This document shows positions 35,290 through 44,529 of a stretch of 64,000 nt of DNA, piece by piece. Made by a program: the position numbers and the translations under genes. Positions within the stretch are counted from its first letter, which is position 1; the number at the start of each line of letters is the position of its first letter. Origin of the DNA: Isoetes taiwanensis (lineage: Eukaryota > Streptophyta > Lycopodiopsida > Isoetales > Isoetaceae); assembly GCA_021234155.1 (NCBI GenBank), contig JAJEKV010000011.1, forward strand, positions 22,824,416 to 22,888,415, given 5' to 3'. The notes below the pieces were generated by a model. That model had not been told where the DNA came from, did not search any database, and saw only the letters and a program-made list of their open reading frames with translations.

Positions 35290-37620
35290 CGTAAGGCCGC
35301 TTGCTCTCTAGCTAAAAATAAATGTCCGGGTCTAGATGGCATTCCAGCAGAATTCTTTCAAGAGTATTGGGAATGGGTACAACCTCTTGTGTACAGTGCT
35401 TATCAGGACTTTCTACATGCAGATAAACTGGATAGCAAATTAAACACTGGTTGTATCACCCTAATCCCAAAGGTGAAAGAACCGAAATCCATAGGGGATT
35501 GGAGACCTATTACTCTGTTATCAACCTTTTACAAAATTATAGCAAAAGGTTATGCGGAAAAAATAAAACCTATCCTGGTGGATCATATTTCGGATGTTCA
35601 GTCAGGATTTATTCCAGGCAGAAGTATTCTCAGTAATATTGCGGCTGCTTTTGAAGGTATACATTGGGCAAGAAAGACACGTCAAAAGGTGCTTTACTTA
35701 AAACTTGACTTTAAGAAGGCATATGATAGTGTGAGCTGGTCCTTTTTGGACAAGATGTTGCTTGCTTTTGGCTGTGGCCAGGAGTTTACCAGCATTGTGG
35801 CAAAGCTATTGAAATCATCGCGTGCATCTGTATTAGTTTTGGGTGAGACCTCCCCTATTTTTAACATAAGCAGGGGCATTAGACAAGGATGCCCCTTGGC
35901 GCCTTTCCTTTTTAACATTGTTGCAGAAGGACTATCTCAAGTGCTACTTGCAGCAGTGAAAGATAGGGTTATAACAGGGCTACAGATGTCAGATGGATCG
36001 CAGCAAATCTGTAATCAATATGCTGATGATACTTTTTTGTTCTTAGAAGCCTCGGAAGATAATCTCTTGAATGCGAAGCAGTTACTGGATTCGTTCTCTA
36101 TAGCATCAGGGTGTTTTCTCAATTGGAGCAAATGTGCAGCTATTTGGCCATTAGATGAGCCCCTTCCGACTCACGTCACCACTTTCCCTTGGACCATAGT
36201 CCCTGTTGGATCTTCATCGAAGTTGCTCGACATTCCAATCGGGGTATGTACCTCATCCTCGAACTTGTGGGATGAGATCTTGCTCAGTTTAGACAAACAT
36301 CTGAGATGGTGGAAGGTCAGTAAACTCTCCATGGCAGGAAGGATCGTTGTAGCTAAATCAGTGCTTAGCAGTACTCATATTTACGCTGCATCGGTGTTGT
36401 TGGCTCCTGAATCAAAGCTAGCAGAGTTAACAAAAATGGTGCGAAATTTTGTCTGGGGTGGAAATGAGGAAGGAGCAAATGTCAAAGTAGCGTGGAGAAA
36501 GTGTTTGAGATCCAAAGCGCAAGGGGGACTAGGAATGCTCGACTTTAAGTTGCCTGATAAGATCTTAGTCGCAAATTCATGTGGGAAATTCTCCAGCGGG
36601 ACTTCGAAATCTCCGGGACTTGAACTTTTAAAACAATCACTAATTCATTGTACGCCTTGCAGAAAACCTTCTCATAAAGCAGACTTGCCCTGGGCCCTTT
36701 TTTATAAATTGAGACCATATGCAGGAGCTTCGCCATTTCTTAAAGGTCTATTAAAAGCTTGGGAGGTAGTAAAAGTTTTATGGCGTCTGGATATAAGAAA
36801 TTGTACCTCCGTGTCTATGCCTTTGTGGTGGCTGCAAGTGGAAACCAACAGAGGTCGTGAGCCACTCTTCTCGGTGGTGAACAAAAGAACGCAAAATAGA
36901 TGGACTGGGGCAGGTTTATCTTGCATTGGAGATTGGTATCAAAGTGGGGTACAATGTTCCTGGGAGTCATTCCAAAGCAAGTTTAACCTGAGAACGTGTG
37001 ATAAGCGAATTTGGAACATGGTACGAGATAATATTCCGCCTTATGCGGTTCCACAAGTAGGTGCTTTCCGCTTACCTCGTGAAAATCTTGATAAAAAACA
37101 TTTTGTTTCAAAAGCATACAAGGTCCTACATGTGAATGGATTGATAAGTCTCCCTTCTCAATGGGAGTTAACATTAGAAGATAACCATGTCACTCAAATA
37201 TGGAAAGGAGTTTGGAGGAGCCATCTGCCACCAAAGGTATCCACACTGCTATGGCAAATTATTCACAGAGCATGCAGGGTAAACATATTAGTGAACAAGT
37301 TCAACAGGGATGTATCACCGAGTTGCCCAATATGTGAGCGAGAAGAAGAAACAATTGAACACTGCTTTATGTACTGCAGGGAACTGCGATCAGTATGGGA
37401 AAAATTGAAGGAAGTGTTTGAGACTTCTATTTCAGAAAAGGAGATCATGTTAGGCCTCTATCCATCATCCTGGCAAACTGGAAAAAAAGTTGCTTTGAAT
37501 CTATGTAAAGGATGGCTTTTATGGCTAATATGGAAGAGACGGAGAAAGTTTGTGTTCTCCCAAGAATATCTTCACCCTAATAACATATGGCCATCTTTGA
37601 AACAAAAGATTCGCCAATAA
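35290..37620 (+). CDS. LINE-1 ORF2 reverse transcriptase and zf-RVT region, open for 776 codons
   Basis: Copies LINE RNA into DNA at the nicked target. The open frame follows a stop at 35287 and begins with the linker KNKCPGLDGIPAEFFQEYW. RT motifs in order: LIPKVKEP, DWRPITLLSTFYKI, SGFIPGRSILSN, LKLDFKKAYDSVSW (motif A), GIRQGCPLAPFLFN (motif B), NQYADDTFLFLEA (catalytic YADD, motif C), SGCFLNWSKC. The C-terminal half has GRIVVAKSVLSSTHIYAASV, VRNFVWGG and the zinc-binding CPICEREEETIEHC plus a later Cys, then WLLWLIWKRR. There is no native start codon: the true start lay upstream in the broken EN region, so the frame is a remnant, though the polymerase core looks complete. Closely related to LINE-0. 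Confidence 0.9.
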   Translation, partial: RKAACSLAKNKCPGLDGIPAEFFQEYWEWVQPLVYSAYQDFLHADKLDSKLNTGCITLIPKVKEPKSIGDWRPITLLSTFYKIIAKGYAEKIKPILVDHISDVQSGFIPGRSILSNIAAAFEGIHWARKTRQKVLYLKLDFKKAYDSVSWSFLDKMLLAFGCGQEFTSIVAKLLKSSRASVLVLGETSPIFNISRGIRQGCPLAPFLFNIVAEGLSQVLLAAVKDRVITGLQMSDGSQQICNQYADDTFLFLEASEDNLLNAKQLLDSFSIASGCFLNWSKCAAIWPLDEPLPTHVTTFPWTIVPVGSSSKLLDIPIGVCTSSSNLWDEILLSLDKHLRWWKVSKLSMAGRIVVAKSVLSSTHIYAASVLLAPESKLAELTKMVRNFVWGGNEEGANVKVAWRKCLRSKAQGGLGMLDFKLPDKILVANSCGKFSSGTSKSPGLELLKQSLIHCTPCRKPSHKADLPWALFYKLRPYAGASPFLKGLLKAWEVVKVLWRLDIRNCTSVSMPLWWLQVETNRGREPLFSVVNKRTQNRWTGAGLSCIGDWYQSGVQCSWESFQSKFNLRTCDKRIWNMVRDNIPPYAVPQVGAFRLPRENLDKKHFVSKAYKVLHVNGLISLPSQWELTLEDNHVTQIWKGVWRSHLPPKVSTLLWQIIHRACRVNILVNKFNRDVSPSCPICEREEETIEHCFMYCRELRSVWEKLKEVFETSISEKEIMLGLYPSSWQTGKKVALNLCKGWLLWLIWKRRRKFVFSQEYLHPNNIWPSLKQKIRQ

Positions 37621-37778
37621 CTCTTATAAGAAGTTCAGCTTCATAGCCGAGTGGTTATCCCTACATAAACAAATAAGTTATGTAGGTGTATGATATCACT
37701 GGGTGTATGTATGTAACGATGAATTTCAATTAATACATATCTGATCCTTCAAAAAAAAAAATAAAGTTATGTGAGACA

Positions 37779-38331
37779 CGGATAGGCGAGAATTGCAAGA
37801 AGGGCTCTAGGTATAAGGCTGGTGGTGCTACTAGAAAAGAAAAAAGAAAAAGGAAATAACAGAAAAAAAAAACTCAGCAAATAATGCAACTTGATCTTTT
37901 CAACCATTAGAACCTAGAAACTCCAAGCTCTACGGTTTAATGTAGATCTAATCAGAAAATCTTTCACAAAAAAGAGAAAAAAAAATGCTAACCACATAAT
38001 GCTTGATCTTTCCAATCTATCCTCACAATAATGTATGGTGTCTCAGTCATACATCATTTCAACGTATAGAAATATCACTCATCACTCTTCTTTGTCACAC
38101 CCTGAAATGACACCACATTTGCCTTATCCATATTATGCCTAAGGCAAAACTTAGAATTAAAACCTGTCTAATTACAGAACTTTGATAGCAGCTCACTAAA
38201 ACTTCCTAAAAGAGCAATTGAAAATTATAAAGACGTTGACAATAGCTGCTCGTGATCATTTGATAGTATACAGAATAGAAAAGAACACAATAACAACAGT
38301 ATCAAAACTTGAGTTAATCACAGGCTTCATC
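37779..38331. other. AT-rich intergenic stretch, no gene seen
   Basis: Between the LINE-1 right duplication and the last exon-like block on the minus strand. A-rich runs (37.84-37.99 kb), otherwise featureless. It probably includes the 3'UTR of the minus-strand gene(s) to the right. Confidence 0.4.
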
Positions 38332-38615
38332 CTAATCAAAGGCTTCATCCAATCCTGTGGATGGCAAAACAGGATAATCCTCAGTAACAACGTCCCAACC
38401 AGCCAATATTCTCTCAAAAAGCTGCTGATGCTGATCATAAAGCCCCTACGAAAGGATACTTGGATGCATGGCATTACCTTCAGGCATTCCAACTTGGTAA
38501 CAGTTTTAAGTGCTCTATTCAGCTTTTCAAGTCAAAACATGACTACCCAATTGAGCTTTTTCTGCATTTCCAGTTCCAAATTGCATACCTGATTCCATAA
38601 AGACCTGTTCTCACA
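38332..38615 (-). CDS. Two C-terminal exons of an unidentified gene
   Basis: Minus-strand exon 38615-38547 (23 codons, CENRSLWNQVCNLELEMQKK...) is joined by a 101 bp GT-AG intron in phase 0 to exon 38445-38332 (37 codons plus TAG; LYDQHQQLFERILAGWDVVT... ending GLDEAFD). The first piece looks like a coiled coil, the second like an acidic C-terminal tail. Acceptors (GCAAG, TCGTAG) and donor (GTAGTC) are plausible. I do not recognise the family. Upstream lies the cold-shock gene on the same strand 215 bp away, so these exons are either the 3' end of another gene that contains it in an intron, a gene fragment, or spliced 3'UTR of the cold-shock transcript. Confidence 0.35.
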
Positions 38616-38829
38616 CTTGCAGTTTCAGATTCAAAATACTCCTTTCCTTTTTATTTTTCACCAACAAAGAGTTCTAGATTACTCGTACTCCAACTCGATA
38701 AAAGACATCTTTCAAACATTCAAAAAGAAACAGAAACCTGCCTGTATAAGGTGCCGCATCCGCAATGAGAGAGAAGAATGGAAAAGACCCAACTCCGGCA
38801 TTTATGTTGTATAAGAATGAACGGAAGAT

Positions 38830-39453
38830 TCAAGCTTGAGGGCAATCCCTAGCAATATGGCCTGGTTGGCTACAATTGTAACATCGGTTATTACCTGCAC
38901 CTCCACCGCCACCGCTAGGACGAGAATTTCCTTCTGGACAATCTCGAGCCATATGACCAGGCTGGTTACAGCTATAACAAGTTACATCCCCCCCTCCATA
39001 TCCTCCACCTCCGCCATAGCCGCCCCTTGAAACCCTACCTCTTCCCCTACCACCATATCCACCGTTACTCCGGCCATAACCACGGCCTCCACCACCGTAG
39101 CCACCTTCAGAACCATAACTATACCCCCCTCCTCCTCCTCCATAGCCAGAACCTCGACCCCCAGGGGAACCCTGAAATCCGTCCCTTCTGGACGCACCTT
39201 GTACAAAGCTTCCCTTTGGTCCGGTGACATCATTAGCCCTAGGACGTCCGTCCTCGCCCTCCTCAACTATAAACTCGACGGATTCGCCATCTCTGAGGGA
39301 TCTAAATCCGTCTGCATGAATTGAGGTCTGGTGCACAAATAAATCCTCCGATCCATCGTCTGGAGTGATGAATCCGAAGCCCCTTGTTGTGTTAAACCAC
39401 TTAACTGTGCCTGTCTGCTTAGCCGGAGCGCCGACCGCCTTCGCCTCTGCCAT
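38830..39453 (-). CDS. CSP2: Glycine-rich cold-shock-domain protein with two CCHC zinc knuckles
   Basis: A nucleic-acid-binding RNA chaperone that melts secondary structure, known in plants for cold acclimation, flowering and seed roles; acts in nucleus and cytoplasm. 207 residues, intronless. The cold-shock domain spans about 14-79, starting TGTVKWFN, with RNP1 RGFGFI (24-29) and RNP2 LFVHQ (38-42). Residues about 95-155 are Gly/Tyr/Arg-rich (RGG-like). Two CCHC knuckles follow: [14 protein letters not shown] (159-172) and [14 protein letters not shown] (191-204). The layout and length match the two-knuckle plant class (Arabidopsis CSP2/GRP2 and CSP4, about 200 residues). ATG context (GGCGATGGCA) is good. 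No stops or frameshifts: the only clearly intact cellular gene here. The symbol names the class, not a proven orthologue. Confidence 0.93.
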   Translation of the reverse strand: MAEAKAVGAPAKQTGTVKWFNTTRGFGFITPDDGSEDLFVHQTSIHADGFRSLRDGESVEFIVEEGEDGRPRANDVTGPKGSFVQGASRRDGFQGSPGGRGSGYGGGGGGYSYGSEGGYGGGGRGYGRSNGGYGGRGRGRVSRGGYGGGGGYGGGDVTCYSCNQPGHMARDCPEGNSRPSGGGGGAGNNRCYNCSQPGHIARDCPQA

Positions 39454-39871
39454 CGCCGGAGCGCCTCTGTTCTTCTCGCCCCTCCCACATAAAGTAGAAG
39501 CCTTTCATCTCATCAACGGCCTACCTTTCTCCACGCGGCATATCAAATGGCTTAGCCTTCCACCCATATCTGGACGGCCTAGATTCCCCTGAGGTCCTAT
39601 CTAACGGCTTCCTGCTTTGGAATTGGAATGAACTGTTTCGCGGGAAGCAGACAAACCTAATCTTCTAGACGGTTGGATGACGTCGTTGCTATGAAATGGA
39701 CGGTGCTCTTTTGTTCTTATTAGGGCTCCTTAGGTCAAAACATGACGTCGTTTGCCTTTTGTGATATTCTATCTTTCTATCTAATGTGAATTATTGTTGG
39801 ACGATTTATATGCAATGTAGTAAACGGATAAAGCTCGAGAATATCCTATGGCCCCAGGCCGCCCAGCATTA
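39454..39871. other. Upstream region of the cold-shock gene
   Basis: Expected to hold the minus-strand promoter and 5'UTR. The proximal 150 bp are GC-richer with purine-rich stretches (on the minus strand GGGAGGGGCGAGAAGAACAG). I see no convincing TATA box, only weak CTTTATGT about 40 bp upstream of the ATG. Confidence 0.35.
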
Positions 39872-40053
39872 GGGTGCTTTCCCATGGACAAACGGACCTC
39901 GATGAGGTCAGACCCGGGTCCAAAAGTAATCGCGGGATTACTTTCCAAAGGAGGTTAACCTCAGCCACTCAGGTTCTTAGCTCATGGGAACATTGGAATA
40001 GCAGACTAGACCTTCAGGAAACCTGGAGGTTTTCTGCCCATGGGAAAGCACCC
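39872..40053. mobile_element. 182 bp MITE, PIF/Harbinger-like
   Basis: Terminal inverted repeats GGGTGCTTTCCCATGG at both ends, flanked by TTA on each side (39869-39871 and 40054-40056), the 3 bp duplication typical of PIF/Harbinger. No coding. An incomplete second copy lacking the left end occurs near 41752-41872 as part of a larger duplication. Confidence 0.8.
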
Positions 40054-40290
40054 TTAGGCGTGTTATTTTCAAGGTATTACAAGATTCCCTCCTTCAAATG
40101 AATGGCAAATTTGTTATGCACGAATACAATCAAATCCCTCTTTATACAAGCACCCTGTAATATAATTAAAGTGGGACTTACTTAACGGTTGGAACTCATT
40201 TCTTTTAGTGGGACTCATGCAGCAAAAATTAAGTTTTGTATTGAATCTCTATTATACAATAAGAACTGGTTCATGATATTTTTCTCATAA
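39950..40290 (+). repeat. Segmental direct duplication, copy 1
   Basis: Shares about 340 bp with 41755-42105 at around 90 percent identity by eye, including the right part of the MITE and about 230 bp of flank (landmark ATGCAGCAAAAATTAAGTTT). The ends do not show TG...CA, so it is not an obvious LTR pair. Confidence 0.85.
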
Positions 40291-41754
40291 AATTGACAAA
40301 CAACTAGTTGAGAAAGTTCACAAAATTTACGAAGATACAAAAGAAAATTATCTACTCACAGAAGGGGAAGGGGGGAGAGAATCCAAGATTCCTCGAGTTG
40401 CTTTCACGGCTTGGCCTCCAACCTATCTTTAACCCTTTTCGAAATCCCGGTTGGGAACATTAGAGCTGCAGTATTTCTGAGGAGGAAGCAGTTAAGGGCA
40501 ACCATTTTTCTTTTGTTGCTAAAGCTGCAAACCCAAAATAGTGATCCTCCTTATGGAAATAGGAAGGATCAATTGGGTCCCAAGCTGGGCAAAAACTGCA
40601 TACACTACAAGAGAAATGTACCAGTAACGTCTAGTATAATGTCAAAAATCTTGACACAAATCAATCTCTTTAGACTCCAAAATTTGTCACATTTTTTACA
40701 CTATAGCTGACATGATCATTTGCCACATAGTTGACGCTCGGGTATCCACGTGTTATATGAAGATTGTGGCACATTCAATTGTCACAATTCCTATGAAGAT
40801 TGTGGCACATTCAATTGTCACAATTCCTGATATAGAGGCACCTTTTTAATGGAATTGCAACATCATTGTGAACAAGTTAGTCTCAAGATAGTATCAATAG
40901 TTTTAAGGACACTATAACAAATATCACATTCAAATATCATCAACTTTTGCAACAATATTATATCTCCATTGCAATAAAAAATTGTACATAATGGGGCAAA
41001 ATTCGATCAAACTTGTGACGAGCTAATAACAACCATGGCACATATGTTTCATCAACCATAAATTAGCTACCATCAAGCTTGTGACTAACCCACATAAAAT
41101 ATTGCATCAATTCTTGTGGCTAACCTACTCCAAATATTGCATCAACTAGTGCATCATGCCTTTTGTCAAAGCAATTGTTGAACCTAGCAACAAAAGAATG
41201 AACAAGTTTTATGACAAGAAGAGAACCATTCCACAAACCAAACCAGTTTGTTAATAGTGTCAACCATTGCAACCCTTTTGAAATTGTATTATAATTTGTG
41301 TAATAGCAAGATCACATTTCCTTATTGCTCTGCATTGCAACAAAATACAAAGATTGCAACAAAATACACGAGGAAGTTGAATATTCTTATTCATAATAAG
41401 AAAATTTCTACAATTGAGATGGCGATATGCAAAAGATCAAATACTCGAAAAACATGAGTAATACTCTAAGACAATTTGATATTATTCATTGGCCAAATTA
41501 TCTCCATCTTGTAGATCACCAGAGGTGCCTTCAGAACCATCATTTTTCTTTCCACTGCATTCTCCCTATCAATCACATCCACAAATGTATATCAGTCTCT
41601 ATTAATCACATCCACAAATGTATATTAATATTGAAATTAATTCAGTGTTGAAATCTAGCACCTTATTATATAAACTAATCTGCGAACAACTATGACAATC
41701 TAGTATTTTAGAAGTATGATGATAGCCAGCAATGTTAAACAATGAATCATCGGG
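40291..41754. other. Spacer between duplicated segments, no gene seen
   Basis: AT-rich. Contains a 33 bp tandem duplication (GAAGATTGTGGCACATTCAA..., about 40759-40827) and a CACTACAAGAGAAATG motif at 40606 resembling a CACTA-type transposon end, without a detectable partner. A 26 bp repeat (AATCACATCCACAAATGTAT) occurs twice at about 41572-41625. Confidence 0.5.
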
Positions 41755-42105
41755 TTTACTTTCCAACTGAGGTTCTTAACCTCAGCCACTCAGGTTCTTA
41801 GCTCATGGGAACATCGAAATAGCAGAGCAGACCTTCAAGAAACCGGGAGGTTTTCTGCCCATGGGAAAGCACCTTTAGGCATGCTACTTTCAAGGTATTA
41901 CAAGATTCCCTCCTTCAAATGAATAGCAAATTTGTTATGCACGAATACAATCAAATCCCTATGTATATAAGCACCATGTAATATAATTAAAGTGGGGCTT
42001 ATTCTAACGGTTGGAACTCATTTATTTTAGTGGTACTCATGCAGCAAAAATTAAGTTTTGTATTGAATCTCTGTATACAATAAGAACTGATTCATGATAT
42101 TTTTG
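41755..42105 (+). repeat. Segmental direct duplication, copy 2
   Basis: Partner of 39950-40290. It has lost the left terminal repeat of the MITE, so this copy cannot be a fresh MITE insertion; it was duplicated with flanking DNA. Directly after it, TTGCCCCTGTTAAGGGGGCAA (42111-42131) forms a short hairpin. Confidence 0.85.
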
Positions 42106-42427
42106 GATTGCCCCTGTTAAGGGGGCAATTCGTTAGGGGGAGGGTTGGTTTTGGCATATTCTGGCATATCAGGGGTATATCTGATAATCTGACGGCCGTC
42201 GTTACTGATTGTTTTTCCGGCGGTGAAAAACTTTTTGGTTTTTTTGCGTATGAATATACGCTAAGGTTTTCCGTGTTTTGGACGCCAAATTATTTTTCCG
42301 GCGATCGGAAACTCGTTTTTTTTTTGTGAAAAACTATTGGTTTTTTTAACCTTTGGGCTAGAGATTCCTTTTTTTAGAATTTATCTTTGGGTTTTTTATT
42401 TTTAAAACAAACTATTTTTTTATTGGA

Positions 42428-42473
<46 letters not shown>
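42428..42473 (+). repeat. (TCTA)n microsatellite
   Basis: About eleven tandem TCTA/ATCT units; variable-length DNA at the presumed 5' edge of Helitron A. Confidence 0.95.
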
Positions 42474-42484
42474 ATTATAATATT

Positions 42485-42533
42485 TACAAGAAATTTATCG
42501 CGGCGGCCAAGGCCGCCGCGAACATTTCTCTTC
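42485..42533 (+). repeat. 49 bp palindrome-containing repeat, copy 1
   Basis: Identical over 49 bp to 52796-52844. The core CGCGGCGGCCAAGGCCGCCG is a near-perfect GC-rich palindrome in AT-rich surroundings. In both copies it lies a few bases after a TCTA-type start, as expected for a conserved transposon terminus. Confidence 0.85.
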
Positions 42534-43267
42534 ATCGTCTTTAAAAATAATGTTTGTGAACATTGTAAAAGCTAAATTCCATAACTTCGGAAACTGTTGT
42601 GTAGATATTTAAGGTGGCCCTAGTTGTAAAAATATAGCAATGGAGGGTGTTAGAAATAGAGGTAAGAGTGTGAAAAATGGGGCAAAAATACACTTCAAAT
42701 CTTAGGAGGGAACATAGCAAAATAATATTATTTTTTAATCTGCGGCATAATCGACTTCTGTTCTTCTAATTTTATACTCGATTCTTCTAGTAATGTGGGT
42801 TTCTAGTAACCGACCAGCCTAGAGTTTTGAAGCTTCTTTGGTTATTTTCTACCCTTTTATTTATGTAAAAGAGGTGTATAATCTCATGTTGTGTAGTTGG
42901 AGCAGCCCTTAGAGCCAAAAGCAACACACAATTGCTAGGCAATTGAAGGTAGAACTCGGCAATAGGAATTATCTTGAAAATTATGGCAGATAATAATGGC
43001 ACAAAGGCAATTTTGGTCTCCAAGCCACTGGTTTTAGTAGCTGGGCTTTTTTAAATAAGTAACCCCTTGCCTAAAGCAAAATCTGCAAGCGACCCACCGG
43101 ATCTTGGGCTCCAGACAACAGTAAAAAAAGAACTACAAACTTGATTGTAGAAAGAAGATTCACTTTGTCAGAATATGAAGTTCATATAGCAAGCTAAGCA
43201 AGTTTTACATTGGGGAAAATGATAATTCTTCACAGAGTAGCATCAACGTCACTTGAAAACATAAAAA

Positions 43268-44071
43268 CTACAGGCAGAGATCTGTAGAAAGATCTCCAAT
43301 GTTTATGAGATCCAATGCAACAAAACTTGCGCGCAGATGGCTCAAAGAACGCATAAGAGCAAGTGAACTTATGAATGAAAAACATGGCGGAAAGATAAAA
43401 GCATAGTTCCATGCCAAGTAGAGCTGGGCATCTGCTGCATTTGCCACAAGAGGGAGCCGAGGAGTCTTGCCCAAAAGACATGAGATGACCCCAAATAAGA
43501 AACATGCAACAAGGAATAAAAACACAGTGTTATAGAACATCACAAAGACGCCAACTGCAGCTCGACTTCCTGGACTAAAAGTCCTTTCTAAAAGTCTAGA
43601 TAGTGAGAACATCAAGAACAATTGCCTGCATTGCATTAAACCTGACATATCTGCTAAAGCTCGATTTCTCACCACAAGCAGATAGAGGGCAAAAATGCCA
43701 CAAAGCTTGCATTAGGGAAGCTCTTTGTACGCATTCAAAACAGAAACAAAGGCATTGTTTGAGGGTATTGCATAAAAAGATAATGACCATATTGTATGCC
43801 ATCAAAGAAGGGCAGAAAAATAACCCAAACCCCGCCACAACGCGATCTTGATATTTGACTTTAGCCCGGACTCGCGTCTGTGGGATTGTTTCGGGCCGAT
43901 TGGGGTAAGAAATAGGCATGGCAATGTTTGGGCAAGAATGGAGAGAAGGAAGAAAGGGAAGGCATGCTGGAGAGAAATTCTGCAATTTTTGTGGACGAGA
44001 AATCGAATGCGATGGCGTTTGAACTCCAGAGGACGATAGGAGGAGAGCCTGGCGCCGGAGATACCCGCCAT
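43268..44071 (-). pseudogene. TIC20: TIC20-like plastid protein-import channel pseudogene
   Basis: TIC20 proteins are four-helix subunits of the inner-envelope translocon of chloroplasts. On the minus strand a start at 44071 opens MAGISGARLSSYRPLEFKRH, a Ser/Arg-rich plastid-transit-like N-terminus, and leads to IALWRGLGYF. After a frameshift comes LPFFDGIQYGHYLFMQYP, then FPNASFVAFLPS, SSFSRYVRFNAMQAIVLDVL, RLLERTFSPG, YNTVFLFLVACFLFGVISC and LLGKTPRLPLVANAADAQL. These follow the family order (FFDGxQYG, FSRYVRFNxMQAIxLD, PRLPLVAEAA) through at least three frameshifts and a stop. No intron is obvious. Broken, and located inside putative Helitron A, so probably a captured or retroposed copy. 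TIC20-II/V type by memory. Confidence 0.75.
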
Positions 44072-44529
44072 AGCTCGCTTTGGGAATCTCGGCGCATGGT
44101 AAAAAAAAATAGATTAAAACCGAAAAACAAAAGAATAGATAGAAGGAAGGAACCCACTGATGGCTCGCAGCCAGAAACTCCGGCAAAGACGAAGAGGAAT
44201 GTTCAGACGAATTCAGCTATAAATGCCATAAATGCACCATGTCATATGCTCATAATTAGATGCTCGCCATAAATGCCATAAAATCTGCCATAAATGCGAA
44301 GGTTCCAACGTGTCGTGTGATGGTTATTTTGACGAAAGAAATCAACTCTTTTAATTTGGGATTTTCCGATTTGGTGGAAAACGTTTTTGGATTTTTTTTT
44401 AGGATGATTTCCTAAGATTGTTGGGGTTTTCGGTGGCCGGAAAATATTTCATTGCTTCCAAAAATTGCAACCAGTTTCTAAATTATTATTCTGAACAAGA
44501 CCTATTCTATTCTTATCAGATTTTATCGG

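Larger units (their letters stand above)
31902..37761 (+). mobile_element. LINE-1, 5.86 kb full-length-like L1-type element
   Basis: Bounded by a perfect 17 bp target-site duplication TAAAGTTATGTGAGACA (31885-31901 and 37762-37778) with a short poly(A) tail directly before the right copy. Order: 5' region, decayed ORF1 (32.4-33.3 kb), decayed endonuclease (33.95-34.7 kb), largely intact RT and C-terminal zinc region (35290-37620), then about 140 bp of 3'UTR. The clean duplication indicates target-primed reverse transcription at a known base, yet ORF1 and EN are degraded. Probably moderately old. Confidence 0.93.

Noticed and set aside
37636-37655. tRNA-like A-box (ATAGCCGAGTGGTTATCC) in the LINE-1 3' region
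   Set aside because: No B-box or tRNA fold follows; probably chance, or a small 3'UTR feature of the LINE.
40606-40622. CACTACAAGAGAAATG as the end of a CACTA transposon
   Set aside because: The expected inverse end (TCTTGTAGTG) and 3 bp duplication were not found nearby.
39950-42105. LTR pair of a small TRIM retrotransposon
   Set aside because: The duplicated borders lack TG...CA and no primer-binding site or polypurine tract is visible; segmental duplication fits better.
42111-42131. Hairpin TTGCCCCTGTTAAGGGGGCAA as a Helitron 3' end
   Set aside because: It is not followed by CTAG plus T at the usual distance.
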